A DNA stretch of 64,000 nt from Gemmobacter caeruleus. GTDB taxonomy: Bacteria; Pseudomonadota; Alphaproteobacteria; Rhodobacterales; Rhodobacteraceae. Position 1 is the stretch's first letter. Each line of letters begins with the position of its first letter. The notes beneath the pieces are model-generated. The model saw only the letters and a program-made list of their open reading frames with translations, searched no databases and had not been told where the DNA came from. The stretch lies in assembly GCF_008271655.1 (NCBI RefSeq), contig NZ_VKKX01000033.1, forward strand, positions 372,001 to 436,000, given 5' to 3'. This document shows positions 28,101 through 35,500 of this stretch, piece by piece. The translations under genes were made by a program, and so were the position numbers.

Positions 28101-31100
28101 CCGGATCGCGCATTTCTGGCTGGTGACGGATCGCGAGACATTCCGCCCGGGATCGAGCTTTTTCCATCGCAATGTGGAGCAGGGCTTTTATGCGCTGATG
28201 TTCCTCGGACAGGCGATGGCCGAGGAAAACCTGCCGATGCCGATCCATCTGACGGTGGTGACGACCGGCGCCGCGCAGGTGGCGGACGAGGGCCTGCCCT
28301 GGCCTGAAAAGGCCACCATCTCGGGGCCGGCGCGGGTGATGCCGCGCGAATTGCCGGGGCTGACCTGCGCCACGCTGGATGTGGTCTTGCCGCCCCTGCC
28401 CAAGGGGCGGCGGGCAGTGCGCGATGGGGCGGCGCTGGAACGGCTGGCCGATCAGGTTCTGGACGATCTGCTGGCCGAGCCGGCGAACCGCGTCGCGGCG
28501 CTACGGGGCGATCGGCGTGTGGAACGCGGGCTGCGCAAGCTGCGGCTGCCGCCGGCGGCCATCGACCTGCCGCAGGGCGCGCCGGTGCTGATCACCGGCG
28601 GGTTTGGCGGCATCGGCCTGACCCTGGCGGAGCGGCTGGCGACCAGCTGCAAGGCGCGCATCCTGCTGGTGGCGCGGCGTGAATTGCCGCCGCGCGACCA
28701 ATGGGCGGCGCATCTGGCACGCCATGGCGCGGCGGATGCCGTGGGGCGGCGCATACTGGCCGTGCAGCGGCTGGAGGGGTTGGGCGCGCAGGTCATGGTG
28801 GCGCGCGCCGATGTCTGCAATGCGCAGGAGATGCGGGCGGCCATCGCGGCGGGCGAAACCGCTTTTGGCCCCTTGCGGGCGGTGATTCATGCGGCGGGGG
28901 TGGTGGATGACGGCCCGCTTCTGACCAAGAGCCCGGCGGCGGTCGAGGCGGTCTTTGCGCCCAAGCTGCACGGAACCCATGTGCTGCATGACCTGTTCCC
29001 GGACGGGTCGATTGATCTGATGGTGCTGTTTGCCTCTACCTCCACGGTCACCGGGCCGGCGGGGCAGGTCGATTATGTGGCGGCCAACGATTATCTCAAT
29101 GCCTATGCGCAGGGCCGCAAGGGCGGCAAGACCCGGGTTCTCGCGTTGAACTGGGGCATCTGGGCGGATGTCGGCATGGCGGCAGAGGCCCTCGCCGATC
29201 GCAGCGGCAGCGCCCCGGCGGCGCCGCGTCTGCCGGTTACGCGCCCGATGCTGGACAGCACCACCTATGATGCCACCGGCGCCCGGTTGTTCGAGACGCG
29301 GCTGACCACGGATCGCTGGCTGCTGGACGGGCACCGCACGACGGCCGGGCAGGCGCTGATCCCCGGCACCGGCTATCTGGAGATTGCGGCCGAGGCCGCC
29401 GCGGAGGAGGGTTGGAACGCCTTTGAACTGCGCGACCTGACCTTTTTCCGCGCGCTGGAGGTGGCGGATGATGCCGCGCGCGACATGCGGGTGCGGCTGC
29501 GCCCCTCGGATGAGGGATTCGGGCTGGAGGTGCGGTCGGGCCATGACATCCGGGGCCGCACCGGCTTTGCGCTCAATGCCCAGGCGCGGCTGATACCGTT
29601 GCGCGGCGCGGCGGGCCGGGTCGATCTGGCCGCTATTGCCGCGCGCTGCGGTGCGGCCGAGGAAGATCCGCGTGGCATCCGCACCTGGCAAGAGGCGCAT
29701 CTGGCCTTCGGGCCGCGCTGGCGGGTGCTGAACCGCATGGCGCTTGGCGCGGGCGAGGGGCTGGCGATGCTGACCCTGCCCTTGGCGGCGCAGCCCGATC
29801 TGGCGCAGGGCTGGCTGTTGCATCCGGCGCTGCTGGATATCGCGACGGGCTGGGCGATGGGGCTGATCGAGGGCTATCAGCCCGATCACCTCTGGGTGCC
29901 GGTCTCCTATGGCCGCGTCCGGGTCTGGGCGCCGCTGCCCGCGCGCCTGCACAGTTGGGTGCGCAATGCCGCCGCCAATCGCGGCGCGGGGCCGGTTGCG
30001 GTGTTCGACATCACGCTGGCCGATGAAACCGGCGCCGTGGTGATGGAGATCGAGGGTTTCACCATTCGCCGCCTGGAAAGCGGCTTTGTTGCCCCCGCCC
30101 CGGCGGAGCGCGAGCTGGAATTTGACGGCGCCGCCGGGGCGAAGCCCGCCTCGGCGCAAGAGGAGCGGTTGTTGCACAACCTGGCGCAGGGCATCCGCGC
30201 CGCCGAGGGGGCCGAGATGTTCGGCCGCGCGCTGGCCACCGGGGCGGCGCAGGTCATCGTCTCGTCGCTCGATCTGCCGGCGCTGATCCGTCAGGCCGAC
30301 CGGGCCGAGGCGACGCGCCCCGAGGGGCAGACCTTCGCGCGCCCCGATCTCGACAGCGCCTATGTGGAGCCGCGCAACGATCTGGAACGCACGCTGGTCG
30401 GGTTCTGGCAGGATCTGCTGGGGGTGGGGCAGGTCGGGGTCGAGGACGATTTCTTTGCCCTGGGCGGCCATTCGCTGATCGCGGTGCGGCTGTTTGCCAT
30501 GGTGAAAAAGGCGTTTCGCGTCGATTTCCCGATCTCGGTCCTGTTCGAGGCGCCGACGATTGCCGGCTGTGCCGCGCTGATCGCAGACCAGATCGGCCCG
30601 CAAGAGGGCAGCGCCGCCCCCGTGCGCGAAGCCGCGCCGCGCCGCCGCTTTACCCATCTGGTGCCGATGCATGAAGGTGCGGGCGGGCCGAAGCAGCCAT
30701 TCTTCCTGGTCGCGGGCATGTTCGGTAATGTGCTGAACCTGCGGCATCTGGCGCAGCTTCTGGGCGGCGACCGGCCGTTCTACGGCTTGCAGGCGCGCGG
30801 GCTGTTCGGTGAGGATCAGCCGCATGACACCCTGCCCGAGGCCGCGCGCGATTATATCGCCGAGATGCGGCAGGTGCAGCCCAAGGGGCCCTATCTGCTG
30901 GGCGGTTTTTCCGGCGGCGGGCTGACGGCCTGGGAAATGGCCCGCCAGCTCGAGGCCGAGGGCGAGGATGTGTCGATGCTGGTCCTGCTCGACACGCCGC
31001 TGCCGCTGCGCCCGCCGCTGTCGAGGCTGGACAAGGCCATGATCAAATGGGCCGAGCTGAAGGCGCGTGGGCCGGGCTATGTGATTGACTGGGCGCGCAA

Positions 31101-31491
31101 TCGCTGGGCCTGGGAAATCGCGAAACGTCGGGGTGCCGACGCCACCGAGGTCGCGCATCAATTCCACAATGCCGAGATCGAGGCCGCCTTCCGTGCCGCG
31201 ATCGCGGTCTATGCGCTGCCGCTGCGCAAGGGGCCGACGGTGTTGTTCCGCCCGCCGCTGGATCGGCGCTGGCAGGTCTCGAACGGGCAATGGGCCTCGG
31301 GTGCCAAGGAATATGTCTTTGCCGACAATGACCTGACGCGCTTTGCCCCGATGCTGCGGGTGCAAGAGGTGCCGGGCGATCATGACAGCATGGTGCTGGA
31401 GCCGAATGTCCGCGTGCTGGCCGCACGCCTGCGCGAGGTGATCGCCGGGGCAGAGGAGGCCGCGCCCGAACTGCGCCGGGCGGCGGAATGA
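25102..31491 (+). CDS. Type I polyketide synthase, KS-AT-KR-DH-ACP-TE
   Basis: A 2129-residue single-module PKS. Ketosynthase about 12-435 with catalytic C187 (QTACSTS), H323 (ECHGTGT) and H363 (KTNIGHLD). Acyltransferase about 540-850 with S635 in GHSMGE and H734; its second motif is AAHSRM, so substrate preference is unclear. A structural half and catalytic ketoreductase about 890-1360: ITGGFGGIG at 1164-1172, S1312, Y1325, N1329, and VVDDGPL suggesting a B-type ketoreductase. Dehydratase about 1375-1690 as a double hotdog with H1411 (HRTTAGQALIPG, one residue longer than the usual motif) and D1579 (HPALLD). ACP with S1791 (GGHSL). Thioesterase with S1937 (GFSGG), D1964 and H2094. There is no loading module, methyltransferase or enoylreductase. 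KR before DH is not the usual cis-AT order. The stop is coupled (ATGA) to a glycosyltransferase. Confidence 0.93.
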   Translation: MTDAERPRSEVAETDIAIVGMAAHLPGAASINDYWQNLRAGVESIRHLSEAELIAHGESPAKMRHPNYVPAAAPLDGFADFDADFFGFSPKEAAILDPQHRQFLEVAWEALENAGHMPEGFGGAIGVYAGCGMGSYFYFNLCSNRDLVENTGMFLLRHTGNDKDFLSTRVSHILDLKGPSINVQTACSTSLVALHYAAQALLSGECDMALAGGVTIELPQARGYVFNEGEILSPDGHCHAFDHRAQGTVFGSGAGCVVLRRAADAIRDGDHIWAIVKGSAVNNDGAAKAGYLAPSVEGQARCVAEAQAVAGVPSDTVDYVECHGTGTYLGDPIEVAALTQGFAESGQGVGTCRIGSVKTNIGHLDTAAGVASLIKVALSLHHREMPPSLGYEAPNPAIDFETSPFRVNDRLTAWEATAHPRRAGVNSLGVGGTNAHAVLQEAPDRAASEESLWPFQPIVISARSKAALDAQAARLAAHLRAHPEQPLADVAYTLKEGRRAFEKRRVLVAESHEQAADLLEGKDPRRVFNHEPLDAPEVVFMFPGGGAQYAGMARDLYDTEPEFRDWMDRGLAVLQPKLDYDIRALWLPEPGDEAAANDRLKRPSVQLPLIMITEYALAKLYESWGISPAALIGHSMGENTAACLAGVMSFEDCIGLVHLRGQLFDTVPPGGMLSVPLDEAALRPRLTGDLDLASVNAPGLCVVSGPDAALAELAATLAAEEVETQRIAIDIAAHSRMLTPILTRFGDYLRAIPLHAPALPVISNATGLPLTAEQATSPEYWVSHLRNTVQFRQGMAHLMADPNRVYLEMGPGRALSSLAQANGVPQGQVIAALRHPEQRMADDQWHIASMARLWACGVAVDWAPIWAEARRNRVPLPGYAFQRKTYFIEPAQPALAEADTAPERIEDLAQWGWQPVWRAQDAEPAEEDSPHGWLVFADEAGLAAPVIAGLRDRGHHVTVVRSGDAFARDGEGGYILNPERGREGYDALIRDLVAQGRAPDRIAHFWLVTDRETFRPGSSFFHRNVEQGFYALMFLGQAMAEENLPMPIHLTVVTTGAAQVADEGLPWPEKATISGPARVMPRELPGLTCATLDVVLPPLPKGRRAVRDGAALERLADQVLDDLLAEPANRVAALRGDRRVERGLRKLRLPPAAIDLPQGAPVLITGGFGGIGLTLAERLATSCKARILLVARRELPPRDQWAAHLARHGAADAVGRRILAVQRLEGLGAQVMVARADVCNAQEMRAAIAAGETAFGPLRAVIHAAGVVDDGPLLTKSPAAVEAVFAPKLHGTHVLHDLFPDGSIDLMVLFASTSTVTGPAGQVDYVAANDYLNAYAQGRKGGKTRVLALNWGIWADVGMAAEALADRSGSAPAAPRLPVTRPMLDSTTYDATGARLFETRLTTDRWLLDGHRTTAGQALIPGTGYLEIAAEAAAEEGWNAFELRDLTFFRALEVADDAARDMRVRLRPSDEGFGLEVRSGHDIRGRTGFALNAQARLIPLRGAAGRVDLAAIAARCGAAEEDPRGIRTWQEAHLAFGPRWRVLNRMALGAGEGLAMLTLPLAAQPDLAQGWLLHPALLDIATGWAMGLIEGYQPDHLWVPVSYGRVRVWAPLPARLHSWVRNAAANRGAGPVAVFDITLADETGAVVMEIEGFTIRRLESGFVAPAPAERELEFDGAAGAKPASAQEERLLHNLAQGIRAAEGAEMFGRALATGAAQVIVSSLDLPALIRQADRAEATRPEGQTFARPDLDSAYVEPRNDLERTLVGFWQDLLGVGQVGVEDDFFALGGHSLIAVRLFAMVKKAFRVDFPISVLFEAPTIAGCAALIADQIGPQEGSAAPVREAAPRRRFTHLVPMHEGAGGPKQPFFLVAGMFGNVLNLRHLAQLLGGDRPFYGLQARGLFGEDQPHDTLPEAARDYIAEMRQVQPKGPYLLGGFSGGGLTAWEMARQLEAEGEDVSMLVLLDTPLPLRPPLSRLDKAMIKWAELKARGPGYVIDWARNRWAWEIAKRRGADATEVAHQFHNAEIEAAFRAAIAVYALPLRKGPTVLFRPPLDRRWQVSNGQWASGAKEYVFADNDLTRFAPMLRVQEVPGDHDSMVLEPNVRVLAARLREVIAGAEEAAPELRRAAE

Positions 31492-32492
31492 CCGCCGCGG
31501 TTCTCACCGTGATTCTCAACTGGCGCACGCCGGAGATGACGCTGCGATCCTGCGCCGCCGCCTTGCAGGCCATGGCGGGCATTTCCGGTGCAATCACTAT
31601 CGTTGACAACGATTCCGGCGATGGCTCGTTCGAGCGGTTGCAGGCCGAGGTTGCCGCGCGCGGCTGGGGTCACGGCGCGGTGCCGGTGCGGGTGCTGCAA
31701 TCGGGCCGCAATGGCGGCTTTGGCGCCGGCAACAATCACGGGATCAGGGCGGGGCTGCCGGGCGGGGCGCGGCCCGATTATGTCTATATCCTGAATTCCG
31801 ACGCCTTTCCCGCGCCCGGGGCGATCCGGGCGCTGCTCGATCATCTGGAAAGTCACCCCGCGACCGGCTTTGCCGGCAGTTTCATCGCGGGCGAAGATGG
31901 CGCACCGCATCGCACCGCCTTTCGCTTCCCCTCGATTCTGGGCGAGCTGGAGGGCGCGGCGCGCTTTGGCCCGATCTCCCGGCTGTTGCGCAATCATATT
32001 GTCGCGCAGCCGCTGCCGGAACGCACCGGGCGGGTGGATTGGCTGGCCGGGGCGAGCGTGATGATGCGGCAGGATGTGCTGGATCGAATCGGCCTCTTTG
32101 ATGAGACGTTCTTTCTCTATTACGAGGAAACCGATCTTTGCCTGCGGGCAGCGCGGGCGGGCTGGCCCACGGATTATGTGGTGGAAAGCCGGGTGATGCA
32201 TATCGGATCGGTCTCGACGGGCATGAAGACCTGGGCGCGCATCCCGCAATTCTGGCTGGATAGCCGCCGCCACTTTTTCACCAAGAATCATGGGCATATC
32301 TATGCCGCCGCGGCCACGCTTGCCCATCTTGGGGGCGGGCTGCTCTGGCGGTTGCGCGTGTTGGTGCAGCGCAAGGACCGGGGCGATCCGCCGCATTTCC
32401 TGCGAGACCTGATCGTGCATTCATTGCGTCGGGCTGGGCGGGGCAGGCCGGGGGTAACCCCGGCATTGAACAAGGTCAGCCCCGAAGGATAG
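31488..32492 (+). CDS. Family 2 glycosyltransferase coupled to the PKS gene
   Basis: A 334-residue GT2 enzyme of the WbbL/rhamnosyltransferase type: LTVILNWRTPEMTLRSC, IVDNDSGDGSFE, GRNGGFGAGNNHGIR, YILNSDAFPAPGA (the DxD position reads NSD) and the acceptor motif DETFFLYYEETDLCLRARRAG-like segment near residue 205 (seen as YYEETDLCLRAARAGW). Its ATG overlaps the PKS stop and the NRPS starts 36 bases later behind AAGGAG, so it is part of the assembly-line transcript. It could glycosylate the polyketide/peptide product or belong to EPS assembly; sequence alone does not decide. Confidence 0.88.
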   Translation: MTAAVLTVILNWRTPEMTLRSCAAALQAMAGISGAITIVDNDSGDGSFERLQAEVAARGWGHGAVPVRVLQSGRNGGFGAGNNHGIRAGLPGGARPDYVYILNSDAFPAPGAIRALLDHLESHPATGFAGSFIAGEDGAPHRTAFRFPSILGELEGAARFGPISRLLRNHIVAQPLPERTGRVDWLAGASVMMRQDVLDRIGLFDETFFLYYEETDLCLRAARAGWPTDYVVESRVMHIGSVSTGMKTWARIPQFWLDSRRHFFTKNHGHIYAAAATLAHLGGGLLWRLRVLVQRKDRGDPPHFLRDLIVHSLRRAGRGRPGVTPALNKVSPEG

Positions 32493-32528
32493 GGGCATCG
32501 CCGCCTTCAGGGGCGGAAGGAGTGTGAG

Positions 32529-35500
32529 ATGAACCCGTTTTCCTGTTTCCTCATCGGCAATGAGAGTTTGACCCGCGAATGCGCCGCGCTGTTGCTCGCG
32601 CGCGGGCATCGCATCGCGGCGCTGGTCACCCGCAACCCCGATCTGCGCGCCTGGGCCGAGGCAAAGGGCCTTGCCGTCATCGCGCAGCAGGCGGGATGGG
32701 CCGAGGCCCTGCCGGGGCAGGTGGACTGGCTCTTGTCGGTGGCCAACCTCTCATTGGTGCCCGAGGCCGCCTTGCGGCGCGCGGCGAAGGGCGGGGTCAA
32801 TTTCCATGACGGGCCGCTGCCGCGCCATGCCGGGCTGAACGCGCCGGTCTGGGCCATTCTGGGCGGCGAGGCGGAGCATGGTATCGCCTGGCACCGCATC
32901 ACCGGCGGCGTGGATGAGGGCGCCATTCTGGTGCAGCGCCGCTTTGCCATTGCCGCGACCGATACCGCGCTGACGCTGAACACCCGCTGTTTCGAGGCGG
33001 CGCTGGACAGCTTCCCCGAGGTGATGGCGGCGCTGGAGGCCGATGCGCCGGGCGTGGCGCAGGATCTGGCCGGGCGCAGCCTGCATCTGCGTGCCGACCG
33101 TCCGGCGGCGGCGGGGCGGCTGGATTTCGCCCAAAGCGCGCCGCAGGTCGCGGCACTGGTGCGGGCGCTGGATCATGGCAGCTACTGGAACCCGCTGACC
33201 ACGGCAAAGCTGTGGGATGGGCGGCGTTATGTCGTGGCCGGCGGGGCCGAGGAAGTGCCGGGCAGCGGTGTGCCGGGGCAGGTGCTGGCGGCGACCGAGG
33301 ATTCGGTGGTGGTGGCCTGCGCTTCGGGCGCGGTGCGGCTGTCGCGGCTGACCTGCCAGAAGGGCTTTCCGGTCTCGGGTCTCAGCCTGCCGAACCCGCT
33401 GCTATCGGCAAGCCCGGCCGAGGCCGAGGCGCTGACCCGCGCGTTGGCGGCTGTGGTGCCGAAAGAGATGGCGCATCGCAAGGCGCTGCGGGCGCTTGAC
33501 CCCGCCGAGGTGCCGGGCGCGACCGGCGCCGAAGGCGCGCCGCTTTGGGCGGCGGTGCCGCTGGCGCTGCCCTCGCTGGAACTGGCGGGTCTGGCGGCGG
33601 TGCGGCTGTCGGGCAAGCCGGTGGCGGATCTGGCCTTTGGCGCGGCCCATGCGGGCGAGGGGATCCTGTCGGATTGGGTGCCGCTGCGGGTGGCGGCCGA
33701 GGGTGCGTTGCCCGAGGCGCTGGCGCGCGTTGCGGCGGATTTGCAGGGGGCTGCGGCGCATCCGGCCTTTGCGCTCGACCTGCTGGCGCGCGACCGGGCG
33801 CTGTTCGGTCTGGTGCCGCCGGCCTTCGGCCTTGGCCTTGCGCCGGTGCAGGGCACGGTGGTCACGCTGGCCCCCGACGCGCTGCATTATGACACGAGCC
33901 GGCTGAGCGCCGATCAGGCCGAGGCATTGGCCGCCCGTCTGGCAACCTTTGCCGCCGCCGCGCAGGGCGATGCGCGGGTGGAACATCTGCCGGTGCTGAC
34001 TGCGGCAGAGCGTGAGGCCGCGCTGGTCGCCCCGAACCGCACGGCGAAAACCTATGATGCCGCGCAATGCGTGCATCAGGCGTTTGAGGCGCAGGTGACG
34101 CGCAGCCCCGAGGCGGTGGCCGTGGTGTTCGAGGGCGAGAGCCTGACCTATGCCCAGTTGAACGCCCGCGCCAACCGCGCCGCGCATGTGCTGGCCGGCA
34201 TGGGCGTCGCGCCCGGCACGCTGGTCGGCCTGCATTGCCGCCGTTCGCTGGACCTGTTGGTGGGGGCGCTGGCGATCCTCAAGGCCGGCGGGGCCTATGT
34301 GCCGATGGACCCGGCCTATCCGGCCGAGCGCACGGCGCTGTTCATCGAAGACAGCGCCTGCCCGGTGATCGTGACGCAGGCGGCGCTGGCCGGGGCCTTG
34401 CCCGGTGGCCCGGCGCACCTGTGCCTCGATACCGACCCCCGGCTGGTAGATGCGCCCGAGACCGACCCGCAAAGCGGCGTTGGCGGCGGCGATCTGGCCT
34501 ATATGATCTATACCTCGGGCTCGACCGGCCGGCCCAAAGGGGTGATGGTCGAACATCGCAATGTCGCGAATTTCTTTGCCGGCATGGATGACCGGATCGA
34601 CCATGCGGCGGGGGCGGTCTGGCTGGCCGTCACCTCGCTTTCCTTCGACATTTCGGTGCTGGAGCTGTTCTGGACACTGGCGCGCGGCTTCAAGCTGGTG
34701 CTGACCAGCGATGAAAACCGGGCGCTGGTGTCGAACGGGCGGATCGGGTCGGCCAAGGGGATGGAGTTCTCGCTCTATTACTGGGGCAATGACGACGGCG
34801 CGGGGCCGAAGAAATACGAATTGCTGCTGGAGGGCGCGAAATTCGCCGACAGCCACGGTTTCTGCGCGGTCTGGACGCCAGAGCGGCATTTCCACGCCTT
34901 TGGTGGCCCCTATCCGAACCCGGCGGTGACCGGCGCGGCGGTCGCGGCGGTGACGCGGAATATCGGCGTGCGGTCCGGCTCGGTCGTTTTGCCCTTGCAT
35001 CACCCCGCCCGGGTGGCCGAGGATTGGGCGGTGATCGACAATCTGACCAATGGGCGGGCCGGGCTGGCCGTCGCCTCGGGCTGGCAGCCGGATGATTTCG
35101 TGCTGCGCCCCGAAAACACCCCGCCGAACAACCGCGCCGCGATGTTCGAGGGGATCGAGCAGGTCCGCCGGCTCTGGCGGGGCGAGGCCGTGGATTTCCC
35201 GACGAAAACCGGCACATTCGCGGTGCGCACGCAGCCGCGCCCGGTATCGAAGGAATTGCCGGTCTGGATCACCACCGCCGGCAACCCCGCCACCTGGCGC
35301 GAGGCGGGCGAGATCGGCGCCAATGTGCTGACCCACCTGCTTGGGCAAAGCATCGACGAGGTCGGCGACAAGATCCGCATCTATCACGAGGCGCTGCGCA
35401 AGGCGGGCCATGATCCGGCGGATTTCAAGGTCAGCCTGATGCTGCACACCTATGTCTGCCGCGACCGCGATCAGGCGCGGCGGGTGGCGGAAAAGCCGAT

